Origin: Polytrichum commune
Taxonomy: Eukaryota; Streptophyta; Polytrichopsida; Polytrichales; Polytrichaceae
DNA: 64,000 bases
Reading direction: 5' to 3'
Assembly (NCBI GenBank): GCA_950295325.1
Contig: OX485807.1
Location: 26,631,666-26,695,665 of the forward strand
Position numbers and translations under genes: made by a program. Of this stretch, positions 46,466 through 58,190 are shown one piece after another. Positions within the stretch are counted from its first letter, which is position 1, and each line of letters begins with the position of its first letter. Under the pieces are notes generated by a model. It had not been told where the DNA came from. It searched no databases and saw nothing but the letters and a program-made list of their open reading frames with translations.

Positions 46466-46924
46466 TTAGGGCTAGCTTGACTTAATAAGAGACTACACTA
46501 AGTCCACGACTAAGTCACTTAGTGTAGTATTGTATTTAATGTCACCAATTCTATTTGTCTTGTTCAATACTAATCGGCCATGAAGTGTCACTAACACTAA
46601 GTGTAGACCTAGCATTGTTTGTCACATTGTAAAAACGTTTGTGCATTAGAGATTTACAAATGTTGTAAAATTATCCTCACTTACTAAGCGATTTCTTATC
46701 CAAATTTCAGTCATCGATGACAATTTTCCCTACATAAATGTTAAGGTGCAGAATATATACCGAATCGAAACTCGATGAACTAAAAGTAAGTTGGCATGAC
46801 AATTACTTATAAGCTTATTCAAAAGAAGTGTCATTAGAAAAAGTTACCACAATGACATAACATACCACATGACACCAAATACAACATTTAGTGTAAATAG
46901 CTTAGCCTACCTTAAATCATATGG

Positions 46925-47300
46925 TCCCGGCTTATGATATGTGGGCCCAAGGTTGTTAGTCCTCATAATTGGACACCTATACTTTCAAGGGTGCCTTTAT
47001 GACAAGGGTTATCCTTAAGAATGGACAATGAAAACACATGTGATACAATTACTTTTGCCTACATGCTTAAAATGTAAGGTAAATGTGCTCAATGGTTACT
47101 AATCTTAATCATGCACCAAAGTTTGAGTGGTGTGTGGTTAGGTATAGATCTAAGAATGGACATCAAAAACACTACTTTTGTCCAAAACAGATTGAACTAA
47201 GTGCTAAGAATTTGCTAATCATTCTAGGTTCAATAGTCAACATAGTTGGAGGGGGGGGGAGGGAGAGAGAGAGAAAAAAGAGGGGGGGTATTGGATGTCT
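46925..47300 (-). repeat. Family-A repeat, inverted copy
   Basis: 'tttgagtggtgtgtggttag', 'gatctaagaatggacatc' and 'tcattctaggttcaatagtc' are the inverse of family-A words. A G-rich run (47251-47286) lies at its edge. Confidence 0.65.
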
Positions 47301-47689
47301 TATGGCTCCAGTACTTGACTTCGAAAAATCATAGCAATAAGGGGAGCTCAAAACACTCCACATATTGTTGCTTAAATTTCATGTCACGTTCCTTGATCTA
47401 AGAAAAAATTGAACTTTGAAATTTAAGGTGAGAATCAAGGCAACTGACAAGACTAACCATTGAGACACATTTCCCTTACAGACCGTTCAAGATCTAACAC
47501 TGAATACAATTCAAAGGGCCCACCTTTTAGCATCTCAACTTTAATTATAAAACTTGAAATGACAATCTTCATGATTCACAATTACTATTTGGGTGAGATA
47601 TTTATTAATTTATTTCAACATATAAAAATGGTTGTGAATCTGAAAGAGCCCACAATAGGGGCACAAACCTTATGTCTAACATAGCATAA

Positions 47690-48370
47690 GACACAATGGG
47701 GAACACCAAAAAATCACTCTCACATTGTGTCTTTATCATTGAGAACATTTAATAAGGAACTTGGGATGGAAACACAAAACACTATTACAACGGAATATGC
47801 AACATTGGTTCATTTATTAAGTTTAACATTGCAGTCCCAATGGGTCCATTCCTCATATCACAAACAAACAAAACACAAGTGTAAAATAGGGCATTATGTG
47901 AGAGTCATTCGTGTACATAGTATACATAAAGGGGAGGTGATGTTCTTCTTTACAGTGAACAAATGACAAGATTATTGATGTTTAAAGTCTATGTAGATAT
48001 AAAAAGGGCTTTATGAATTTTATTTTTTTGATAAAAGACGTATATTGCAGGTTCATATTATTATGGGTTACATCTTTTGGATGGATAAATCTTCAAAAGC
48101 TTTCTCAATGATTTGAAGTTAAATTGGATTATATACATAATAAAACATGTTTCTTCATAATTAATATTTGTGCATGTAGTAGAGGCACTTCTCACATTCA
48201 GTTATAAACCTTAATACAAATACATGAGTATGTTTTCAAGAAGACCCTGTTAGTATGTATACCATTGTTATCCTTTATAAAATTCTCGAATATAGGGTTT
48301 TTTTTTGTCATAGTCAACCATGCATGTCATTTAGAATCCCAATGAAGAGTGGACGCCTTGGGATTGCAAC
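47690..48370 (+). repeat. Direct repeat pair X, left copy
   Basis: Diverged match to 57420-58190: 'gggcattatgtgag' with 'ggggtattatgtgag', 'catgagtatgttttc' with 'cacaagttcattttc', 'tcgaatatagggtttt' with 'tcgtatataggggggg', and 'tgcatgtcatttag' with 'tgcacgtcatttag'. The two are in the same orientation, about 9.7 kb apart. Confidence 0.6.
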
Positions 48371-48502
48371 AATCATACACTAACATTGGAAACATTCACC
48401 GGGGAGGTAGTATTAGTTAGGGTAGCGCCGTGCAATCATCCAATGCAAAATGGATGGCATTTGCTAACACACCTATTTCTAGGTGGGTGCATTAAATTCC
48501 AT

Positions 48503-49062
48503 CACCACAAACTACACTCAAGACATGGTTTTATCATACCTCTCACTAGCCGAGCCACAAATCACACACCACTCAAAAAGAGTCTGCAGATTCACCAAAG
48601 TCGCAGGTATATTCTTGTATATTAATTGTTATATGCAATACATACATGGCACCTTACATAGGAATATGTCTTTAAAGGCCTTAAGGACACAGTAGAAAGT
48701 GTCCAAGCTCTAGTGGCCGTTCTCATGTCATTGACATTCACAAGAGATGAAAAAATTCACTTGTGAAAAATGCGAGTCCACTACCACAAACTACACTCAA
48801 GACATGGTTTTATCATACCCTCTCACTAGCCGAGCCACAAATCACACACCACTCAAAAAGAGTTTGCAGATTCACCAAAGTCGTAGGTATATTCTTGTAT
48901 ATTAATTGTTATATGCAATACATACATGGCACCTTACATAGGAATATGTCTTTAAAGGCCTTAAGGACACAGTAGAAAGTGTCCAAGCTCTAGTGGCCGT
49001 TCTCATGTCATTGACGTTCACGAGAGATGAAAAAATTCACTTGTGAAAAATGCGAGTCCACT
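48503..49062 (+). repeat. ~280-bp tandem duplication
   Basis: Unit 1 is 48503-48782 and unit 2 is 48783-49062, nearly identical. For example, 'actcaagacatggttttatc' recurs 279 bases on and 'gtccaagctctagtggccgt' 280 bases on. Differences are few (tctgcag/tttgcag, gtcgcag/gtcgtag), so the event is recent. Confidence 0.95.
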
Positions 49063-49907
49063 ACCACCATACTACTCCTAGACAATCGATATGTATCACT
49101 AAGATAAATATGCAAAATCCACCAATGTTCTAGATTTTTAGATCTTCTAGTAATGCAAGGCAATTTTCCAATGACACGTGCTATTGCCCATGACACATAT
49201 GCTTGTAGTGCTCATATCAATGCACTCTAACTAATGTACGTATTGTCAATACTTGTACATTTCATCTGATAAAATGTTCCAACTTTCCACCTCAAAACTC
49301 ACAAGTACATACATTACATCTTGTAATACTAAGGTTTAACCAATTCAAAAAGTGCACTTGAAAACAAGTTAATTTTATATAGGACTTTTTAACACAAATA
49401 GTATAAATTTAACTAAATATTGTGTGTATTGATGATCATTATTGTCACGTATAACCGGATGTTCACTTCTTCTTTAAATAACATGTGTTTAATATGATTT
49501 AATCTCGTAGACAAGGTGAAAATCTGGTTAAAATGCTTGTTGGCAACTCATACAAATTGTCATGCACACCATGCAATCCTAGCTTGAATCCTTTAACCGA
49601 TAAAGTATGTGTGCTTTTTTGACCTAAGTTATTTCTCTGTTAGTTCATCATGAAGGAACAACTAACTGAAACTTCAAAGCTGTTCACATGACATTGTGTT
49701 CTTTTGTTGGTTCAATCTGGTGGTAATTCTGGTAAAGTTCCCAACATAATCTTTCTATGCAGTTTCGATTCAAACTTGGAAATTGACTTTTATAAAGTCA
49801 TCCTTCGTAAAGCTGAAGTTTATAATATAGAACAAATATGAGACTTGCATAGAAAGGAATTTCCACTTTCTTAGCAGAAGTTATGAGATCGCCATACCGA
49901 AGTTTGT

Positions 49908-50367
49908 TGGAACTTGAGATGCCAACTTTATTGGCTCTGTCTGTAGGACAGAGACTGTGCATCAACTTCTTCGTTTCAAGAGCAAATTTCCTAACCACTT
50001 TGTGTTCACACTTGGACGTTACTTGTTCTTGTTATTTTTAGTCCACTATATTTAATGTGGATGTTATCTATAGAGATATATATATATATATATATATAAA
50101 CATATAAGTGCTCCCTAAAATGCATTGAAAGAAATCTAGTTACCTATAGTTATTTTGGCAGTTCTTGATTATTTATTTATTTTAAATTGGGTTATAAATG
50201 AGTAGCTTCAATCCTTGACCTGTATTTGAGAAGAAGGTGCACAGAATCCAAGAAAGGTTTGATATAGTGAATAGCCACGGATTGGCATGAGCAAAGTAAT
50301 CAGCTACAATTGTAGTCTTTCATAGCAAAGGACAGAGCCTCACGGTTCTACCGTTTTCTTGTTATAT
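49908..50367 (+). repeat. Direct repeat pair Y, left copy (~460 bp)
   Basis: Matches 56180-56640 in the same orientation, about 6.27 kb away: 'agcaaatttcctaaccactt', 'tgtgttcacacttggacgtt', 'ctccctaaaatgcattgaaa', 'ccttgacctgtatttgag' or 'gaaa', and 'aggacagagcctcacggttc'. A TA microsatellite (about 50077-50098) here is replaced by TGTA/TGTG units in the right copy. Confidence 0.9.
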
Positions 50368-51064
50368 AAGAACCACAAGGCCTAAATACAGCATGCCAAC
50401 ACTATGACCAACGATTGGTTCACAACAACGAAAGGCTTTCTATTATCATAGGAGTTTTCCTTTTGGTCTTGTATGTAATGAAGTGAGCAAGCAAAATTAC
50501 ATTATATCCAGTGAGGTTATTGTGAGTAAAAGGAGAAAACCTCGTTGATATCAATAAATTTTGGAAAGAGATGAATTTTTAATTTATTTTTTGGAACACA
50601 AGAGGCGCATGGCCACCTAGCTAGTTTTTTTTGTCATGTAGAGACAAGATTTCACAGCCAAGAATCCAACCACCAACCATTGCATTTGATTTTGGATACC
50701 TCTCCACTATCATCGTGGTAGTTTAATAGACTCATCTTGGACTGAAAGAGATGAATTCTTATTATCAAGAGGGAATCCTCATGCTACCAAGGAGCAATAA
50801 TTGGTCCTAGTGTGGACATGACAATACTTATGTAGCCACTAGGTTGTGAGAAGCAGGGTTGTCACTAATGGCAGCTAAGACATGTTGCCTTTCAACTCCA
50901 TAGATAAATTTGGCAATAAAATTTTGTCAAAATATTGTCTAATCCAATTAGCAATTGCAAATCACAAAAAAGTGTTGAGTTCAAATTTTAAAATTAGACT
51001 AAGATGCAAAAAGTCTAAAAGTTCAAGGGTTTAGATTATTTTACCTGTTGAGTGACTCACCCGG

Positions 51065-51260
51065 TAGACCTTTCCAAGTGTGTTCAATGTTTGAATCTAG
51101 AATGGTGTCTAAATTTTGACTTTGTCCAATCTCATGACTGTGGTGTCCATTATCGAGTACAAGCCTTGCTCAAATGTAGGCATATGGTTAAGAATAACCA
51201 ACCAACATTAGTCCCACATTACATTATTCAACTGCATGGTTGTGCTCCATTCTATATTAA
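51065..51260 (+). repeat. Family-A repeat fragment
   Basis: 'gaatctagaatggtgtctaa', 'tgtccaatctcatgac', 'gtccattatcgagtacaagc' and 'gctcaaatgtaggcatatgg' follow the same order as in other copies. Confidence 0.6.
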
Positions 51261-52194
51261 GCATCTGACATGGGCCTCCACAATTTTACCTTCTTGGGAA
51301 GAAACTTAGAAAGTAGGAAGAAACTGATGTCGGCACGAATAATAAACAGTGTAGGTTTCAATGGTAAGAATATTGTGAATAATGTCAGTATTTTTTATTA
51401 TGTTTATTTTATTAATATTAAATTCAAGGAATAATATTGGAATGAAGATTGTGTCATGTGCATAATATTTATGAGATGAATAATATATCTTGTGCATAGT
51501 GCCAAGAGTATAATTCCACCCACAGCTCCAAATTCAACCTAACTATATGAATAGTTCACAAATATTCCCAATTTGTTCAAGGCACCCATAGAACATAATT
51601 GACATATTCCAGGGTCATGAAACAAACCCACATAGTTACATAATGTTATGCACATCGGGTAAATTAAGGTGTATTATTTTATCCTTTTACACGTAATACA
51701 CAATTAGGTCACCAATGTTCAAGCAAGACAAGCCTTTCACAACCAAGTCCTACACTTCTGAGTCTATTTTTGACAATGGCCCTTTGTCATGTGGGCTCTG
51801 GCTCATTGTCGAGACGAACACACATTCTATTCACGCCGGCCCTTTGAAGGGGGGTAGGTGTTCATATCTATCATCTGAGTCTATTTTTATAATTATGTGC
51901 ACGCCTACTAGAAAGACAATCCAAACTAATATGTTAAAGCATGTTCAAGCTCTTTATTCACTATTGTATGTGATGCAATAGAGTTATCCGGAAAGTAAGC
52001 AGATGAAAACATGGGTATAGGATATGTGGGTGTTATTTGGTTTGTTTTTCATGTTCGCCAACTTCTACCAATTAGATTTATGCAACAAAATTTTTGTTGC
52101 ATTTAGTAAATCTACGATGAAACATCTGCAAAAACCAGATTGAAAATTGGACCTCCCCTTATTTGGTTATGATTATCGGAAATGCATGTCAGCT

Positions 52195-52420
52195 GATTCC
52201 TCAACTAGATACATAGATCCCCCCAATTGTGCTCACTATTAAGCGTAGAGTAATTATTAATATTTGAAGACATAGTCCATTTTTTTTTAAACATGTGTCT
52301 TTATGATGTTTTCTCTTTGATCCTCACCGAACCGCATACCAATCAAATATAGGGGTCCAATTAAAAAAACAAGCCACTTAAGACCATCTACGTTAGTCCC
52401 AAACCCCGAGTCACCCAAGT
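52195..52420 (+). repeat. Family-A repeat copy
   Basis: Contains 'tagatccccccaattgtgct', 'catgtgtctttatgatgttt', 'gatcctcaccgaaccgcata' and 'caaatataggggtccaatt'. Closest relative in the window is the inverted copy at 11985-12190. Confidence 0.7.
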
Positions 52421-53103
52421 TTTCTTAATGATTAAATTACCATACACAAAGAGTGATGTTGACCATTAAAACCCGCCTTTCTAGAACTTTTTACTAGGAT
52501 GGACCAAGCTAGCATTGCATAGACCGATCCAAAATGGAGGACAACAACTCCCATGCACATATCCTAGTTAAGATCTTCAAATACTTTCAAAGTTTTTGAG
52601 ATGGCAACAGGAGATCCTAGAAATTTCACTCAACTTTCAATTGAGGCCTTGATACAAAACTAGCTATACATTCAAGCTCTTAATAGAAAGTCCTCTCAAA
52701 GAAGGATGAAACCCTCCGTCGGTTCCCATCCCTCTTTGAAAGTATGAACGCCGGTTTCACAAGGACACAATCACATTAAACATAGAGTTCCACTCGTTAC
52801 ATGTTGCTTCTATCATATACAGTTGCAAGGTCCAAAAGGATCTAGTTGAAGGTGTTTGAATCCTTGTTGCACAAAATAACATCAGGGGCTAATAAATGCT
52901 AATCCACTGTATATAAGATTACGAACAGTTTGACATTAGCTTATAGATATCAAATTAAAGCCTGATCATGAGTACTAATGCAACAACAGCAACGTAACGT
53001 CACTCAACATCAAACTCTCAAATCGGAGGATATGATGCTTTGGGAGCCGACGGATTTATGGGTATCAGATATGAAAGGTTGGTGGAAGTCACGATCGATC
53101 ATG

Positions 53104-53880
53104 TGTGCTGAAGAATGTGGGAAGAAGAATGTGGTGAGTGGTGCCCGTGATTCAATCTTATCTTCTAGCTCTCACACTTCTGACCACCTCGGGAAGCCAG
53201 GCCTGGCTGTTTGCATGACGACTCGACACTCCATTCCTCCCGAGAATAGTATTGATGACCCACCCATAACAATGAACGGGGAGAATTTGCCACTAATTGC
53301 AGATGAACCGGTTGAGTTTGAGAACTAACCGGTTGAAGTTCAAGACCGCAGGAAAATGTGCTGAAGAATGTGGGAAGAATGTGATGGTACCCGTGATTCA
53401 TCAATCGTACCTTCTAACTCTCACACTTCTGATCACCTCGGGAAGCCAGGCCTGGCCTGGCTGTTTGCATGACAACATGACACTCCATTCCTCGCGAGAA
53501 GAATAGTATTGATGTCGACCCACCCATAACAATAAACGGGGAGAATTTGCCACTAGGTTACAGATGAACCGGTTGAGTTTGAGAAATAACCGGTTGAAGT
53601 TCAAGACTGCAGGAAAATGTGCTGAAGAAAGTACGTGGGAAGAATGTGATGGTGCCCGTGATTCAATCGTATCTTCTAGCTAGCTCTCACACTTCTGATC
53701 ACCGCGGGAAGCCAGGCCTGGCTGTTTGCATGACAACTCGACAACTCCATTCCTCGCGAGAAGAATAGTATACATTGATGACCCACCCATAACAATGAAT
53801 GGGGAGAATTTGCCATTAGTTTACAAATGAACCAGTTGAGTTTGAGTAACAACCGATTGAAGTTGAAGACTGCAGGAAAA
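53104..53880 (+). repeat. Three tandem units of 254-262 bp
   Basis: Units at 53104-53357, 53358-53618 and 53619-53880. Each starts GTGCTGAAGAA, passes 'ctcgggaagccaggcctggc' and 'acccacccataacaat', and ends with '...caagactgcaggaaaa'. The last ~50 bases of each unit are one end of the 'CAGTGTCCGGGGAGA' element. The full remainder of that element follows the third unit. Confidence 0.92.
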
Positions 53881-54040
53881 TTACCAATCACGTTGCAGGA
53901 ATATTCTAGTAAAAAAAACCTCACATTCATAAAGAAAACCGAAAGATCACAACATGTCGACACCGGATGGACTTGCATTGGAAACACTAGCATCTTGACA
54001 ACCGATTACGGCCAAAAATCTCCCCGGACACTGACCCATT
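53820..54040 (-). mobile_element. 'CAGTGTCCGGGGAGA' family element, inverted, at the end of the tandem array
   Basis: On the + strand it runs from 'aaatgaaccagttgag' to 'ccaaaaatctccccggacac'. Its left end overlaps the third tandem unit, suggesting the array grew from this element's edge. Confidence 0.65.
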
Positions 54041-54536
54041 GTGATACTTAAAGTCATTAATAAGTTTGCAAGAATATCGAACGAGCCACTGCTTAATTGC
54101 TGACAGCATCCTCCAGAGGCACTAGAATGCAGTAGATCGGGGGATACGTTTACCATATCCACCAGTCTGGAGGTTCTTGCCCCACAAAACCTGCAAACAT
54201 TCACCTGACAGCCAGTATTGATCACTTAGATCATGATACACTTTTAGGTCAAGACTGTATAAGTGTTACCCCTATAATGCCCCCTCCCCGCCAAATAACC
54301 AAAGTCTTTCCTAAAACCCAGGTAAAGCTCCCTTGGTTATAGCGGAGGCATCCAGCTGTCCCAGTGCACCTACAAGAACTTGCTCTGGAGATTTTTAAGT
54401 AGGTTTTAGTTGAGTAGCTTTCACACTTGTTCATGGTTTTATCCACCAAGCAATCATTATGACATGTTGGGTAGTTTTTGTCCCATCCCCAAATGCCTTA
54501 CTACTCACCAGAGCCCTACATTGGGTGCCCATACCC

Positions 54537-54762
54537 ACCCATGCCCATGGGTTTTGGGTGGGCATGGGTGGGCATGGGTGGGGCACAATTACACAATCAT
54601 ACAAGACACATTACACAATACATAATTTTTGAATACATGGGCGCAATTTGAATAGCATGGGTGGGCATGGGTGGGCATGGGTGGGCATGGGTGCGCACAT
54701 GTCATGCTATAGGTGGGCATTGGTGGGCATAGGTCACTACTAATGGGCATGGTTTGGGTATG
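54537..54762 (+). repeat. GGGTGGGCAT minisatellite
   Basis: Two clusters of a 10-base unit (54551-54584 and 54658-54695) plus scattered units to 54762, preceded by its reverse complement (ATGCCCA at 54541). G-rich runs on one strand could form G-quadruplexes. Confidence 0.9.
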
Positions 54763-55580
54763 GGTGCAATTAAAAAGGAAAATGTTGGGCTTTGCTACTC
54801 ACCTATCTTATCATCGGTTTTTGTTAATGAAGCTCCTCGAGCATCAAGATATTGGTGATACTAACTTATATCACCCGTGTACAAGGCAACATACTTGGTA
54901 GGAGGCCACTCCAACCCTAACCATGCTCATTCTACTCTAGTAACCCTAATTATCATTAAGTTCCAATGATAAGTGGAGTTCCCAAGTAGTTCCCAAGTGA
55001 AAAAGGATGTATTTTAGATGTACATAACATCGATGAAAGGAACTTCCACATCAACTACCTCTATAATATGATAAAACAAAGATTTTAAACATCGCATTAT
55101 TGAGTGTCATGGTCGTATAAAAGAGGGAATTTTGAATTAAAATTTTGGTTGCGCAAAAGTGTCTCTTAATATTGAGGGTGTCGTATTAACGAGGTTGGAC
55201 TGTAGTCGACATGAATATGAGTCTGTTCACCTTTCCGTGATTATGTTTGACCAAGTTGTAGGGTAAAGTGTATGGCCTTCCTTTTTTTTTTCTTCGAAAG
55301 GTGGGCTCTATGAGTCCTATGGATCCATTGTCATCTAAAACTTGTCAGGTTGTCTAGTTCGTTATGGTGGTGGGTTTACCACTGCTTGTTTTGTGGTCAA
55401 GTTTTCTTTTCTCAAGGATCATGTAGGTGAGGTATTTGGTGTGTGGCCTTCATCAAGCTCTCAATTGTAAGTTTTGGTATGTTCATGTTTTCTTTAATTT
55501 TAGTGAGGGTTTAGCAAGGGACTTTGAATAGATTTGTTTAATTAGTAAGGCAACTTGAAGTGGGTGAATGTTCATCATAA

Positions 55581-55868
55581 CTCCCTCTGTCGCAAAAATG
55601 ATTGTTCTACTTCTCGGATATTTTTGTCCCAAAATGATTGTCTAGTTTATCTGCCCGACTAGAAACTTGAGGTTCAAAGTCAAATATTTTCACGCCAAAC
55701 TTTCATCATCAAGAAGTCTTTCTACACCGCAACTTCCCCGCGCGGGGGGTCAAAGTAGTTGTTGTTTTCTATTTTAAGAGTCATATTTACAACTACTCGG
55801 TCAATGGTCAGCAGGCCTTAATCTTGCCAAAGTTAGGAACATGGAGAATCATTTTGGGACGGAGGGAG
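55581..55868. mobile_element. Stowaway-like (Tc1/mariner) MITE, 288 bp
   Basis: Begins CTCCCTCTGTCGCAAAAATG and ends ATCATTTTGGGACGGAGGGA plus G, followed by TA. These are the classic Stowaway tips, normally with TA duplication; the left flank reads AA, so one base has probably changed. No coding capacity. Confidence 0.92.
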
Positions 55869-55944
55869 TAACACCTACCAAGCGGGAGGGTGAACTTGGG
55901 GAGGGGGAGTGTGAAAACATTGGTTGTCATTGTGGGCCAGTGCC

Positions 55945-56155
55945 ATGAAAGATTTTGGGTAAGGTCGATCAAGATCCTAGTGATTCTAAATCCAATTGGT
56001 TACATGTTGGTATCTTCTGGTTTTGCTTTATGCATTCGAGGCATGTTCTATAGATTCCTCAAGAACGATCGGTTATTCTCCTCAAGTCTCCAACTTCAAC
56101 CAGTTACTTCTCAAACTCAACCGGTTCATCTGTAATTAACCGCCGGTTTTTCCCA
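55945..56155 (+). mobile_element. 'CAGTGTCCGGGGAGA' family element
   Basis: Starts near 'cagtgccatgaaagattttg' and ends near 'ttaaccgccggtttttccc'. The interior 'tctatagattcctcaagaac' parallels 'ttctacagattcctctaaaa' at 2215 in the gene A insertion. It is close to the true, uninterrupted length (about 210 bp). Confidence 0.65.
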
Positions 56156-56179
56156 AGCAGTGTTGTGGAGCCTAGGAGT

Positions 56180-56640
56180 TTTGTATTTATTGGCTTTGTC
56201 TGTAGGACAAAGGCTATGCATCAACTTCTTTGTTTCAAGAGCAAATTTCCTAACCACTTTGTGTTCACACTTGGACGTTTACTTGTTCTTGTTATTTTTG
56301 GTCCACTTTATTTAATGTGGATGTTAACTATAATTATATATGTATATGTGTGTGTGTATGTATGTATGTATATATATATAACTATAATTGCTCCCTAAAA
56401 TGCATTGAAAGAAATCTAGTTAACTATAGTTATTTCGGCAGTTCTTGATTATTTATTCTAAAAAATTCGGGTGATATCAAAATCCTTGACCTGTATTTGA
56501 AAAGAAGATGCACAAAATCCAAGAAAGGTTTGGTATAGTAAATAACCATGAATTGGCATGAGCAAAGTGGACAACTATAATTGTAGTCTTTCATAGTAAA
56601 GGACAGAGCCTCATGGTTCTACAGTTTTCTTGTTAGATAC
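56180..56640 (+). repeat. Direct repeat pair Y, right copy (~460 bp)
   Basis: Counterpart of 49908-50367. The match begins at 'ttattggctttgtctgtagg' and fades after 'gttttcttgtta'. The 5.8 kb between the copies shows no gag or pol frame. Confidence 0.9.
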
Positions 56641-57419
56641 TTAACTCCTAAATTGGGGCATGGGAATCCATGCTAGTCTAGTGAATTTAATTATAATGAA
56701 TAACAACCAACCTACCAAGGGGCAAGTTTTTACCATGACCTCTTGGTAGATGGTTTATATAACCAGATCCCCCAGAAGTTGTGTTTTTTATATTGAAATT
56801 GGGATAATGAGTTTTACTAAGACCTAGCTATAGGTTTGTCATGCCTATGTACGTTCATTCACTAGGAAGGTGAACACACATTGAACTACACCATTTGTGG
56901 TATTTAGTGTCACATGCACTATAGACAGTCGGTCTTAACTAGATGCTTAGAGGTCTAATAGTGTCACATTTGCAAATCGTCGAACATGAAACTATTTGTC
57001 AACCTAAGTAGATTCATGAAGCACGTATATGTTTATGATGTGATTTAGTGTAGCCCTTTGAAGTGATGAAGCTAATAATTTTACATTGTAGTATGCAAGA
57101 GGACAAAGAAGAAGAACTTGGGTCCCATGTGGGGGCTAGAGTGAATAAAGTGCATGCTCATAGAACATTTGCAGCCATGCCCGGGGGCAATGACATTGGA
57201 TGTAGAACTACTTCACCCTTTTCTGCAAGAGGGAGATATGATGAAGACTACTAATGCCACGTGTCATGTGTTTTACACTTATGGTCAACTTGTTAACCAC
57301 TGTGTAACATAGCCAAAGACCTCGTAAATTTTGAGGATACTAATGTCAAGATAATACTAAGGACACTAACGTCAATGCCATGAGATTCCATTGATTGCCA
57401 AGTTGTTGGCCATTGGTGT

Positions 57420-58190
57420 AACCTAGCATAAGGCTCAAAATAGGGTAAGTGACACTATTTCACACCCGGGGGGTGGACTCATCACACAACATATGAACTA
57501 ATGTAAGTTTAAGAAGGGGTATTATGTGAGGCATTAGAGTACATCATACACATAAGGAAGAGGTTTTATTTTCTTTCTGGTGAGGACATTTAGAAAGGCT
57601 ATTAAGAATTTTGAAGTAAATGTAAATGTACAAATGGGGGCCATAAATTTTAGAGAAATATTTGATTTTAGATGTGTTAGTTTCTTCTAATTCACATTTT
57701 TATTCATTATGGTCATATAGTAATAGTCCTCAAGGACTGCCTTGTCCATTCATGTTAGGGATTGTGTTCGGATTCTAGGTTTTACAAACTGGAGACTCTT
57801 GGAATGCTCATGGGCTCCTTTGAGTTTTATTCTTTGGATTGTGGCTAAGTTATCATGCTCTTGTCTTTGTATGTTTGATGCAATCATTGTGTTACGTACT
57901 ATGGATGGTAAAACTATCAACATTTGACTTTCTCATTGGCAATTGAAAGTGGATTCTATAAGTAATAAAGGCCTATGTATTCTATGATTTATACTTTGTA
58001 TATATAGTGGAAGAAATTATCACATTAAATTGAAAATCTTAGTATAAATACACAAGTTCATTTTCTAGCATGTTGGTAGTACATATACAATTATTTTTCT
58101 CTGTAAACTCCTCGTATATAGGGGGGGTTAATTTCATAGTGATGCATGCACGTCATTTAGGTGTCCAATGAAAAGTTCACCCCCAAGATT
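57420..58190 (+). repeat. Direct repeat pair X, right copy
   Basis: Counterpart of 47690-48370. It is more diverged than pair Y and lies outside it, so the pairs are nested: X, Y, Y, X. Confidence 0.6.

Noticed and set aside
50370..56170. LTR retrotransposon body between the Y repeats
   Set aside because: No gag, protease, reverse transcriptase or integrase frame is visible, and this interval is made of other identified repeats.
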